This document shows positions 7,197-13,391 of a DNA stretch of 13,391 nucleotides, piece after piece. Within the stretch, counting starts at the first letter, position 1. Every line of letters begins with the position of its first letter. Origin of the DNA: Lentimicrobium sp. (lineage in GTDB: Bacteria; Bacteroidota; Bacteroidia; Bacteroidales; Lentimicrobiaceae). A program made the position numbers and the translations under genes. The notes under the pieces are model-generated. The model was not told where the DNA came from. It saw nothing but the letters and a program-made list of their open reading frames with translations, and made no database searches. Location: contig JAAXUD010000023.1 of the NCBI GenBank assembly GCA_013336205.1, forward strand, positions 1 to 13,391, written 5' to 3'.

Positions 7197-7829
7197 ATGC
7201 GAATTCTGAAAAAAGCATTCTTATTTCTTCTTATCGTCAATATGATCAGGATTATTCCCGGATGTTGCGAGTGCGACGATAGTTCCATGCCATTCAATTT
7301 TACTAAGATGGACATAATCAATCTGGATAATTCCGGCGATTGGGCTGTTACCACCAGTCTCGATACCATGAAAGCGGGTGCCGTTGCATTTGAAATAGCC
7401 CTGTTTGATTCACTGGGTTATTACTATGCACAAGAGTTACAGGTAAATACTCCAGGATTCAGCAGTGCGAAAGCAATGAGTTGCGATTGCAGTTTCCCGT
7501 ATCAGGCCAATCAATACCTTTCCAGTCTCAGCATAACTACCCTGAATGCCATTACAACGGAAATTCCGGCCGGCAGCGATGTTTCCGACTTATTTGTTGC
7601 CCGGCCTACAAATAATTCATCTTCAGGCAACAGTCTCTATATTACACTTGAAGCACTCTGCAATCAAACCAATGGCAAAACGTATTACGATAGTGGAGTT
7701 GAATCGTTTGGACTTTTTCTGACTGTTCCGGTTGCTTATAGCCAGGCTCAGTTTGTGATTTCAGCCATTTTCTCAGATAACCGGGAATTAAGCGATACCA
7801 CCCGGCCAATTACTATTGTAAATCGTTAA
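7197..7829 (+). CDS. Cysteine-rich predicted lipoprotein of unknown function
   Basis: A 210-residue protein with a lipoprotein signal: Lys5-Lys6, a hydrophobic stretch, then IIPGC with the acylated Cys23 expected. Directly after it come Cys24 and Cys26 in GCCECDD, and a second CxC pair occurs at Cys96 and Cys98 (MSCDCSF), with Cys155 further on. The rest looks like beta-rich extracytoplasmic sequence with a DUF-type feel; no catalytic motif is recognised. The acidic residues after Cys23 (ECDDSS) resemble the surface-export signals of Bacteroidota lipoproteins, so it may be placed on the outside of the outer membrane. It starts 65 bp after the first barrel gene and ends 3 bp before the second, so it is almost certainly co-transcribed with the latter. 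Confidence 0.65.
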   Translation: MRILKKAFLFLLIVNMIRIIPGCCECDDSSMPFNFTKMDIINLDNSGDWAVTTSLDTMKAGAVAFEIALFDSLGYYYAQELQVNTPGFSSAKAMSCDCSFPYQANQYLSSLSITTLNAITTEIPAGSDVSDLFVARPTNNSSSGNSLYITLEALCNQTNGKTYYDSGVESFGLFLTVPVAYSQAQFVISAIFSDNRELSDTTRPITIVNR

Positions 7830-7832
7830 ATT

Positions 7833-8720
7833 ATGCCTGGATTTAAAAGAATATATGCCCTGGCCGCACTTTTACTGATCACAGTCTGCCCTGCTGCGCT
7901 GAGTGCTCAAACCCAATTTCAAAATGAGAAATTTTTCCTCAGCCTGCAGTTTGGCGGCCGGAACATTCAGCGTGATAGCCTGGCCAATACCGACAATATT
8001 GATTTCATGAACTATCTGTACAGGCAGACCGGCGCTCCTGAATACGGAATATTAGCGCTTGACTTCAGGTTAACACCAAAACCCGGGCTGCAGGTGGGCA
8101 TTCAAACTGTATTTTTAAGTGATTTGAACCCCAATCAATTAAATCTGAATGTAAAATATGAGATCGACAGTTTAAAAACCGGAATTGTCTGGGGGCTAAA
8201 GGGCGCTTTTTTCGCTTATCCGCAATACCTGAATGAATTTAACCAGTACCATAAAATTCAGGACACAGGTTTTACGGCAGACCTCAACACCAACTACAGG
8301 CAAATTACCATTTATGACATCGGCCTTGCAGCCGGCCCTTATGTCTCATTTAAACACAGGCGTTTGCACGGAGAAATAGGGATTAGCGCCGGTGTCAGCG
8401 GATTTATGCCCTTTGACGAAACAATCGCCCAGAAACAAACCGAAGCCAATCTGCGCCGTGAAATCCACTATAAGACTGAATACAGTCCGGCATTTTTCGT
8501 TAATCCGGAAATGGAGTTCTGCCTGGACCTGAATAAGTCAGAGCGGACAAAAATCGGACTAATGATCAGCGCCGGAAGTCTGTTTTCGAAGCGTTCAATA
8601 AATTACACCTGTAATACGGCCACCTGGACTGATGACAATGCTGTAATTGAAAAGGTAAAACCTGGTAAAATCCTTTACAGCAAAACAGAGATTAAAGGCG
8701 GCTTTTATATCAGTTTCTGA
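7833..8720 (+). CDS. Predicted outer-membrane beta-barrel protein
   Basis: A 295-residue protein with a signal peptide (MPGFKRIYALAALLLITVCP then AALSAQ, cleaved near Ala/Gln). The mature sequence has repeated alternating strands typical of a barrel of perhaps 10-12 strands, such as YGILALDFRLTPKPGLQVGI, IGLAAGPYVSFKHRRLHGEI and TKIGLMISAGSLF. It ends in GGFYISF, with the terminal aromatic residue used by BAM. It begins 3 bp after the lipoprotein stop, the tightest spacing in the envelope cluster, suggesting the two products work together. No family is recognised with confidence, and no TonB box or plug domain is present, so it is not a TonB-dependent receptor. Confidence 0.7.
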   Translation: MPGFKRIYALAALLLITVCPAALSAQTQFQNEKFFLSLQFGGRNIQRDSLANTDNIDFMNYLYRQTGAPEYGILALDFRLTPKPGLQVGIQTVFLSDLNPNQLNLNVKYEIDSLKTGIVWGLKGAFFAYPQYLNEFNQYHKIQDTGFTADLNTNYRQITIYDIGLAAGPYVSFKHRRLHGEIGISAGVSGFMPFDETIAQKQTEANLRREIHYKTEYSPAFFVNPEMEFCLDLNKSERTKIGLMISAGSLFSKRSINYTCNTATWTDDNAVIEKVKPGKILYSKTEIKGGFYISF

Positions 8721-8745
8721 CCCTCAGGGGTATGGCTATATGTTG

Positions 8746-8753
8746 TACTTTTG
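8746..8753 (+). promoter_or_regulatory. Predicted -7 box upstream of the S1-domain gene
   Basis: TACTTTTG followed by CAC matches TAnnTTTG and lies 147 bp before the ATG at 8901. A poor -33 candidate, TTTCTG (8714-8719), is spaced too far away. The long A/T-rich leader (about 140 nt) could carry regulation, but no known riboswitch is recognised in it. Confidence 0.4.
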
Positions 8754-8900
8754 CACTTCCTGATCGTGAAGTCTATTACAATCAAATACATAAAGTATTG
8801 TAAAATAATTGCATGAATATCTGACCTGCTCAGGACTTCTCAATTTTTACCTGTCTGTCTGAAATAAGCAGTTGGATTTTTAACTTTTTACCAGAAAACT

Positions 8901-9740
8901 ATGGCCATTCCCGGGAAATACAATACCCTGAACATTTCTAAAGTTGTTGATTTTGGCGTTTACCTTGACGGTGAGCAACTGGGAGAAATTCTGTTGCCAA
9001 TGAAATGGGTACCTGAAGGAACCAGGCCAAACAGCAGTCTTGAGGTATTTATTTATTTTGATTCGGAAGACCGCCTGATCGCGACAACCATGAAGCCTTA
9101 CGCACAGGTTGGCGAATTTGCCCTATTGAAGGCAAAAGCAGTAAATGAGGTTGGTGCCTTTATGGATTGGGGCCTTGACAAAGACCTGCTGGTGCCTTAC
9201 CGCGAACAAAAGGCTAAAATGATTGCCGACAGATTCTATCTTGTCTATATTTATGCTGACCCAAAAAGCGGACGCATTGCCGGTTCCGCGAGGCTGGAAC
9301 GATTTTTTGATCCCGAACCTGCCGCATTGAATCCGGGCGAGGAAGTTGACCTGATTATCTGGGCAAAATCAGATCTGGGTTATAAAGCGATTATCAACAA
9401 TCAACATGAAGGCCTGCTTTATGAAAGTGAGATTTTCCAGGAACTTGAGCGTGGTCAGCACCTGAAAGGGTTTGTGGTAAAGATTCGCGAAGACGGAAAA
9501 ATTGATCTCAACCTGAACAAGCCCGGTTTTGAGAAAGTTGATGAGCTTTCCGCTAAGATACTGGAAATGCTGAAACAGCACAAAGGCTTTTTGGGTGTCA
9601 GCGACAAGAGTCCGGCCGATGAAATTTACCTGCTTTTTGGTGTAAGTAAGAAAACTTTTAAAAAAGCTGTGGGCGGTCTTTTTAAACAGCGATTGATTGA
9701 AATTGAACCTGATGGGATCAGGTTGGTTAGTTTGGATTAG
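8901..9740 (+). CDS. cvfB: S1-like RNA-binding protein of the CvfB family
   Basis: A 279-residue cytoplasmic protein with tandem S1-type OB folds and a C-terminal winged helix, the CvfB/YitL architecture. The first S1-like unit is at about residues 5-65 (VVDFGVYLDGEQLGEILLP), the second at about 70-130 (NEVGAFMDWGLDKDLLVPY, with the typical S1 G-A-F turn), and the third at about 145-215 (LGYKAIINNQHEGLLYESEI, then IREDGKIDLNL). The winged helix at about 225-279 includes GVSKKTFKKAVGGLFKQRLIEI. Studied homologues bind RNA and affect expression of virulence and other genes; the exact role here is unknown. It stands alone, with its own predicted promoter at 8746-8753 and a hairpin after its stop. 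Confidence 0.9.
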   Translation: MAIPGKYNTLNISKVVDFGVYLDGEQLGEILLPMKWVPEGTRPNSSLEVFIYFDSEDRLIATTMKPYAQVGEFALLKAKAVNEVGAFMDWGLDKDLLVPYREQKAKMIADRFYLVYIYADPKSGRIAGSARLERFFDPEPAALNPGEEVDLIIWAKSDLGYKAIINNQHEGLLYESEIFQELERGQHLKGFVVKIREDGKIDLNLNKPGFEKVDELSAKILEMLKQHKGFLGVSDKSPADEIYLLFGVSKKTFKKAVGGLFKQRLIEIEPDGIRLVSLD

Positions 9741-9790
9741 AAATAATCCTGCATTACCTTTCTCCAATGCACCACAGGTCAAATAAAAAT

Positions 9791-9820
9791 TACTGAGTAT
9801 TAAAATATATCTCAGTATTT
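9791..9820 (+). terminator. Possible weak terminator after cvfB
   Basis: TACTGAG (9791-9797) and CTCAGTA (9811-9817) form a 7-bp stem with a 13-nt AT-rich loop, followed by TTTCCCTTT. The stem is short and AT-rich, so this is only a weak terminator candidate. Confidence 0.35.
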
Positions 9821-9926
9821 CCCTTTCATATACAAGGCCATTGGGCTTAAAATTTCAGGAACAACTTTATGGTAAAAACCTTTCTGTCAGGCAATTTTCA
9901 TTTTAATTATCAAGAATAAACTATCA

Positions 9927-9950
9927 CTGCTTTTCGGAAGTCCGATGCAG
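9927..9950. promoter_or_regulatory. Dyad upstream of the lipoprotein promoter
   Basis: CTGC, TCGGA, AG, TCCGA and GCAG lie in order from 9927 to 9950, an interrupted inverted repeat just 7 bp before the -33 TTTG at 9958. Its position fits an operator or activator site for the 10009 gene; the protein that would bind is unknown. Confidence 0.35.
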
Positions 9951-9957
9951 CAAGAAT

Positions 9958-9988
9958 TTTGATGTCATTGGATTTCGTAGTATTTTTA
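9958..9988 (+). promoter_or_regulatory. Promoter of the lipoprotein gene
   Basis: TTTG at 9958-9961, exactly 19 bp, then TATTTTTA at 9981-9988 is close to the Bacteroidota consensus (last base A in place of G). The ATG is 20 bp further on, giving a leader of roughly 13 nt. This is one of the two best-spaced promoters in the window. Confidence 0.6.
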
Positions 9989-10008
9989 CTTATCCTATAA
10001 CAAACAGA

Positions 10009-10707
10009 ATGAAACCAATCATTATTTCATTGCTCCTGGCCTTAGTCTTAGTTTCCTGTAACAACAGTACCAATGAAGTCCCTTACCAGGCAGGCATTTA
10101 TCAGGGGGAAGTAAAAGAGGTATTGCAGACCAGCAAATACACTTATCTCCTTGTAAAAGAAGAGGATAATGAAAAATGGCTGGCATTGCCTAAAATGGAA
10201 GCCAGAAAAGGCGATATTTATTTCTATAATGATGGCTATGAGATGAATAACTTTAAAAGCAAGGAATTGGACCGTACTTTTGAGTCGGTCTTTTTTATAG
10301 ATAGAATTGGTAAAACAGCAGCTGAAGTTAACGAAGGACAGGTTTTAAGCGGCAATGAGCCAGTTAAGGCGGAGGTTAGAAGATATGAATTGGAAATTCC
10401 CCAGGCTGAAAACGGAATAAGGATTGCCTCACTTTTTGCAAATAAACTTGATTTTAAAGGGAAACGAGTCATTATTAAAGGAAAAGTAACGCATTACAAT
10501 ACTTCTATAATGAAGAAGAATTGGATACATCTTCAGGATGGAACTGAATTCACCGGAAAATATGATCTGACAGCCACTTCCGATACATTAACGGTTAAAG
10601 TTGGTCAGGTAATTACAATCGAAGGCACTGTTGAACTTGATCAGGATTTCGGGTATGGTTATTATTATGAAATATTACTTTCTGACATTAAAATTTTAGA
10701 AGAATAA
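10009..10707 (+). CDS. Lipoprotein with predicted C-terminal OB-type domain
   Basis: A 232-residue lipoprotein: the signal sequence ends in LVSC, with Cys17 as the lipidated residue and NN after it. Two beta-rich halves can be seen. The N-terminal half (about 28-100) has QGEVKEVLQTSKYTYLLV, KGDIYFYNDG, FKSKELDRTFESVFFIDRI. The C-terminal half (about 143-230) has IIKGKVTHYNTSIMKKNWIH followed by LQDGT, YDLTATS, VGQVITIEGTVELDQDFGYG, a pattern resembling OB-type domains found with c-type cytochrome or nitrite-reductase accessory proteins (NrfJ-like, recalled rather than checked). There are no haem-binding CxxCH motifs. It would face the periplasm. Its own promoter lies at 9958-9988; the redox genes begin 523 bp downstream, so a shared role is plausible but not shown. 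Confidence 0.65.
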   Translation: MKPIIISLLLALVLVSCNNSTNEVPYQAGIYQGEVKEVLQTSKYTYLLVKEEDNEKWLALPKMEARKGDIYFYNDGYEMNNFKSKELDRTFESVFFIDRIGKTAAEVNEGQVLSGNEPVKAEVRRYELEIPQAENGIRIASLFANKLDFKGKRVIIKGKVTHYNTSIMKKNWIHLQDGTEFTGKYDLTATSDTLTVKVGQVITIEGTVELDQDFGYGYYYEILLSDIKILEE

Positions 10708-11090
10708 TAAGCCAGATTTTCACATTTGATAAAGATAAATTTCATAATAGAGAGCCATTTTGCTTCTTTCCAGAGGAATAGTTTCGGTTAATATATTTAC
10801 AACCCTTCCTGCAGGACAATCATTAAGTGCTGAATGAATCTTAAACAGAAGTGGTATTTTGAGTCCTCATTAAGTTGTCCCATTTCTCAAAATGGGAAAA
10901 ACTTCCCCACTATCAATAAACTGCTAACTTTAATTAAAAACTGCAATCCGGATAACCGTTTCAATTTTCTAATGACATAACAACAGCATAACATATAGAC
11001 TAATCGCCATATAATGAATATAATATACAAAAGGAGGGTTACTTAATCGGAAATCTATTATTAAATCAAGAGTAACCAATATTTATTGTG

Positions 11091-11111
11091 TATTTGGAAC
11101 TGTTTCAAATA
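11091..11111. promoter_or_regulatory. Operator-like 21-bp near-perfect palindrome
   Basis: Half-sites TATTTGGAAC (11091-11100) and GTTTCAAATA (11102-11111) around a single central T match as an inverted repeat at 9 of 10 positions. The centre is about 45-50 bp before the -7 box at 11146, which would place it near -59 of the predicted start, a place where activators of the CRP/FNR type often bind. The regulator is not identified. Confidence 0.5.
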
Positions 11112-11145
11112 GCGCCAAAGAAAACAGAATACCGGGTTCCGGGCC

Positions 11146-11153
11146 TATATTTG
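11146..11153 (+). promoter_or_regulatory. Predicted -7 box of the redox operon
   Basis: TATATTTG followed by CA matches TAnnTTTG exactly. No TTTG is found at the -33 position, so the promoter may need an activator, perhaps acting at the palindrome just upstream. The leader to the ATG at 11231 would be about 70 nt. Confidence 0.45.
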
Positions 11154-11230
11154 CAATGAAGAAGCGGTTTTATCCGATAGTCTTTTAGTGAAAATCCTTC
11201 TTTCTTTTTTGGAACAACAAATTCTTTAAA

Positions 11231-12097
11231 ATGACAAAGGCGCATAAAGTATACATTGCCACTCTGGTTTTAATTGTAACTGCTTCCCTGGTTTACCTTA
11301 TTGATTTCGGGCTTTCTTACTACAGGCTTCCTATTGAAGAGCGTTTTTTCCATCCGGACTACGCTAATTTAAAACCGAGCGGAGCCTGGGGGCACGGACT
11401 TGGGATTATCGGTTCTTTATTAATAGTTGTAGGCGTACTAATCTACATTCTGCGTAAACGCTATAGAATATTTTCAAGATTAGGACTTTTAAAACATTGG
11501 CTTGAATTTCACATCTTTCTTTGCACTTTAGGGCCTGTAATGGTGCTGTTTCACACCTCATTCAAATTCGGTGGTATCGTCGCCATTAGTTTCTGGAGTA
11601 TGGTTGCTGTTTTTTTAAGTGGCATCATCGGACGGTTTATATACATACAAATCCCCAGAAGTATTGAAGGAAGGGAACTAACCCTGAATGAAGTGCGTGA
11701 AATGAAAGGCAATATCGGCGATGTTTTATCTGCTTCATTTGGGCTTGATGAATGGAGTTATAATATGATTATTGAATCTACCAGGAAAAAGGCTGTTGAA
11801 GGAGAAAGTTCTCTGTTCTGGTTGTATACTAAAAACTTTTTTGAAGATTTTACTACTATCCGCCGTATAAAAGCGATTCTCAGAGAGAAAAGATTAAATA
11901 AAACAGAAGTAAAACAAATTCTCCGGCTTGTAAGAAATGAAATCTCCCTTAACCGGAAAATTGACCGGTTGCTATTTATGCAGAATCTTTTCAGATACTG
12001 GCATGTCGCTCATTTACCGTTTGCTATTATCATGCTGATCATTATGATTATTCACGTGGCTGTTACCATTGTATTTGGTTACAGATGGATCTTTTAA
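11231..12097 (+). CDS. Membrane di-haem cytochrome b-like protein with cytoplasmic insert
   Basis: A 288-residue inner-membrane protein with five predicted helices (about 8-26, 55-75, 92-110, 114-137, 260-283). Helix 3 carries His94 and His108 and helix 5 carries His261 and His275; each pair is 14 residues apart, the same spacing that binds two stacked haems in respiratory cytochrome b. His55, His89 and His258 are near membrane ends. By the positive-inside rule (RKRYR after helix 2) the basic 138-255 segment, which may form a helical domain, is cytoplasmic. No CxxCH motif is present. The next gene, 3 bp away, encodes a membrane-anchored Fe-S flavoprotein, so this protein probably passes electrons from it through the membrane. 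The family name is not known to me; haem binding is inferred from the His pattern. Confidence 0.75.
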   Translation: MTKAHKVYIATLVLIVTASLVYLIDFGLSYYRLPIEERFFHPDYANLKPSGAWGHGLGIIGSLLIVVGVLIYILRKRYRIFSRLGLLKHWLEFHIFLCTLGPVMVLFHTSFKFGGIVAISFWSMVAVFLSGIIGRFIYIQIPRSIEGRELTLNEVREMKGNIGDVLSASFGLDEWSYNMIIESTRKKAVEGESSLFWLYTKNFFEDFTTIRRIKAILREKRLNKTEVKQILRLVRNEISLNRKIDRLLFMQNLFRYWHVAHLPFAIIMLIIMIIHVAVTIVFGYRWIF

Positions 12098-12100
12098 ACA

Positions 12101-13391
12101 ATGGAACAATTAATTGAAAATATTCTGGTTTATGGATTAACGCTGCTGTTGTGCGGCATTGTTATATTTCTGTATATCCGCAAACAGAAAAGAAATTCAA
12201 AAAAGGTCGAAGAAAAAATAGCAAAAGCAAAGCTGGAGGGAATGTATGAACCTGTTTCCCTTCATCCGGTAATTGACGTGAATAGTTGTATCAGAACCGG
12301 AGCCTGTATTGCTGCCTGTCCTGAAAAAGACATTCTTGGAATTGTTAATGGAAAAGCAACCACTATAAATGCATCACATTGTATCGGACATGGCGCCTGT
12401 TTTCATGCCTGTCCTACCCAGGCCATCACTTTGTGCATTGGCACAGAAAAACGAGGCGTTGAATTACCGCATGTAAACCAGACTTTTGAAACCAATGTGC
12501 CCGGTATTTATATTGCCGGTGAACTGGGCGGCATGGGTCTGATAAAGAATGCTGTTGAACAGGGGCGTCAGGCTGTGGAGAATATTGCAAAATCTTCAAA
12601 AGTTCAGCATGAAGCCGAATACGATCTGATTGTTGTAGGTGCAGGTCCTGCAGGAATATCAGCAACCTTGACTGCAAAAAAACTCAGGTTAAGTTGCCTA
12701 ACACTGGAGCAGGATACCCTTGGGGGGACTGTTTTTACTTTTCCCAGGTCAAAAATAGTGATGACTTCATCAATGGAATTGCCACTTTATGGTAAGGTAA
12801 AACTTTTTGAAACCAGCAAAACTCAGTTGCTGGATTTGTGGAATGATGCCTTAACGAAAAATCAACTTACCATAAAGGAGAATGCGAAGGTTGAGAGTAT
12901 CAGCATGAATGGAAACTTCTTTGAGGTTGACACTCTTTCCGGTGAAAAGTTTACCGGCAAGAATATCCTTCTTGCCATCGGAAGGCGTGGAACTCCCCGG
13001 AAACTGGGCGTGCCAGGTGAAATGCAGGAAAAAGTAGCCTACAGACTACTGGAACCAGAAGAAATCAGCGGGAAAGAAATTGTTGTTGTGGGTGGAGGTG
13101 ATTCAGCCATTGAATCTGCTTTATTGCTTGCCGATCAGAACCAGGTTGTACTTTCGTACCGCAACGAAGTCTTCAACCGCCTGAAACCAAAAAACAGCGA
13201 ACGCATCATAAAAGCGGCTGCCGATGGTAAAGTACAGCTATGGTTTAACACCAATGTTCTGGAAATAGGCCAGAACGATATCAGATTCAGCAACAGCCTC
13301 ACCGGAGAGGAAATGACCATAAAAAACGACCTGGTTTACATTTTTGCCGGTGGCGAATTGCCTACACAGTTTCTTATGAAGGCAGGAATTA
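12101..13391 (+). CDS. Membrane-anchored ferredoxin/FAD/NAD(P) oxidoreductase, 3'-truncated
   Basis: 430 residues are visible before the frame leaves the window without a stop. Order of parts: one N-terminal helix (about 8-25) followed by basic RKQKR, putting the rest in the cytoplasm; two ferredoxin-like cluster motifs CIRTGACIAACP (Cys63, 69, 73) and CIGHGACFHACP (Cys94, 100, 104); a segment TNVPGIYIAGELGGMG (131-146) resembling the FAD-binding end of thioredoxin-reductase-like enzymes; an FAD Rossmann motif VVGAGPAG (178-185); and a second nucleotide motif VVGGGDSA (329-336) for NAD(P)H. Each cluster motif lacks the second Cys (Thr66, His97). The likely role is to take electrons from NAD(P)H through FAD and Fe-S to the cytochrome encoded 3 bp upstream, or the reverse. 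Similar multi-domain proteins are known from other bacteria; the physiological acceptor is unknown. Confidence 0.85.
   Translation, partial: MEQLIENILVYGLTLLLCGIVIFLYIRKQKRNSKKVEEKIAKAKLEGMYEPVSLHPVIDVNSCIRTGACIAACPEKDILGIVNGKATTINASHCIGHGACFHACPTQAITLCIGTEKRGVELPHVNQTFETNVPGIYIAGELGGMGLIKNAVEQGRQAVENIAKSSKVQHEAEYDLIVVGAGPAGISATLTAKKLRLSCLTLEQDTLGGTVFTFPRSKIVMTSSMELPLYGKVKLFETSKTQLLDLWNDALTKNQLTIKENAKVESISMNGNFFEVDTLSGEKFTGKNILLAIGRRGTPRKLGVPGEMQEKVAYRLLEPEEISGKEIVVVGGGDSAIESALLLADQNQVVLSYRNEVFNRLKPKNSERIIKAAADGKVQLWFNTNVLEIGQNDIRFSNSLTGEEMTIKNDLVYIFAGGELPTQFLMKAGI

Larger units (their letters stand above)
10708..11230. other. 523-bp gene-free region before the redox operon
   Basis: AT-rich with no convincing ORF on either strand. 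It contains an 8-bp hairpin TCCCATTT/AAATGGGA with a CTCA loop (10878-10897) followed by AAAA on the + strand, a 7-bp dyad GGTTACT (11037-11043) and AGTAACC (11071-11077), an isolated AGGAGGG (11032-11038) with no start codon at a useful distance, the palindrome at 11091-11111 and a -7 box at 11146-11153. It is long for this otherwise compact region and may hold regulation or a decayed gene. Confidence 0.5.

Noticed and set aside
8721..8729. CCCTCAGGG hairpin as terminator of the second barrel gene
   Set aside because: The stem is only 3 bp with a 3-nt loop and no T-tract follows.
9369..9782. 137-codon frame on the minus strand opposite cvfB
   Set aside because: It lies opposite the coding frame of a well-supported family protein, has no recognisable domain, and is best explained as a shadow.
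11032..11038. AGGAGGG as a ribosome binding site
   Set aside because: No ATG, GTG or TTG opens a usable frame at 5-12 bp downstream, and genes in this window do not use Shine-Dalgarno sequences.

Overview
The window looks like a chromosomal segment of a Bacteroidota genome, probably an anaerobic or facultative member of the Bacteroidales/Marinilabiliales type; this is inferred, not proven. The evidence is: TAnnTTTG promoter -7 boxes ahead of several genes, no consistent Shine-Dalgarno sequences, lipoprotein and beta-barrel genes with Bacteroidota-style signal peptides, a stand-alone RfaE2 adenylyltransferase, and the modular low-complexity intergenic DNA often seen in this phylum. All recognised genes are on the + strand.

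Layout. (1) Positions 2-1015 are the 3' part of an ammonium transporter gene, closed by a strong palindromic terminator (1045-1074) that also carries a good promoter for the next gene. (2) Positions 1147-4410 are a tightly packed run: a secreted monothiol thioredoxin-like protein, panC, panD, a YbhN/UPF0104-type integral membrane protein, and rfaE2, which overlaps the membrane protein gene by 44 bp. (3) Positions 4411-5010 are non-coding and made of short phrases repeated in a fixed order, with two small GC-armed palindromic elements; one appears to be inserted into a phrase whose uninterrupted copy lies 90 bp upstream. (4) Positions 5011-6375 are radA. (5) Positions 6535-8720 hold an envelope cluster: small outer-membrane barrel, cysteine-rich lipoprotein, second barrel. 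(6) Positions 8901-9740 encode a CvfB-type S1 RNA-binding protein. (7) Positions 10009-13391 hold a lipoprotein with a predicted C-terminal OB-type domain and a two-gene redox unit: a five-helix membrane protein with two His pairs each spaced 14 residues apart, and a membrane-anchored Fe-S/flavin/NAD(P) oxidoreductase that runs off the window end.

How the genes work together. The panC/panD pair supplies pantothenate for CoA. rfaE2 and the flippase-like membrane protein suggest surface glycan or lipid work. The most interesting part is the right end. The predicted topology places the oxidoreductase and the soluble loop of the cytochrome on the cytoplasmic side, with the two haems stacked through the membrane. 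This would form a path from NAD(P)H through FAD and Fe-S to haem b and out to a periplasmic or extracellular acceptor. The operon has its own predicted promoter (11146-11153) and a near-perfect 21-bp operator-like palindrome (11091-11111). The terminal acceptor is not in the window, and I do not assign one.
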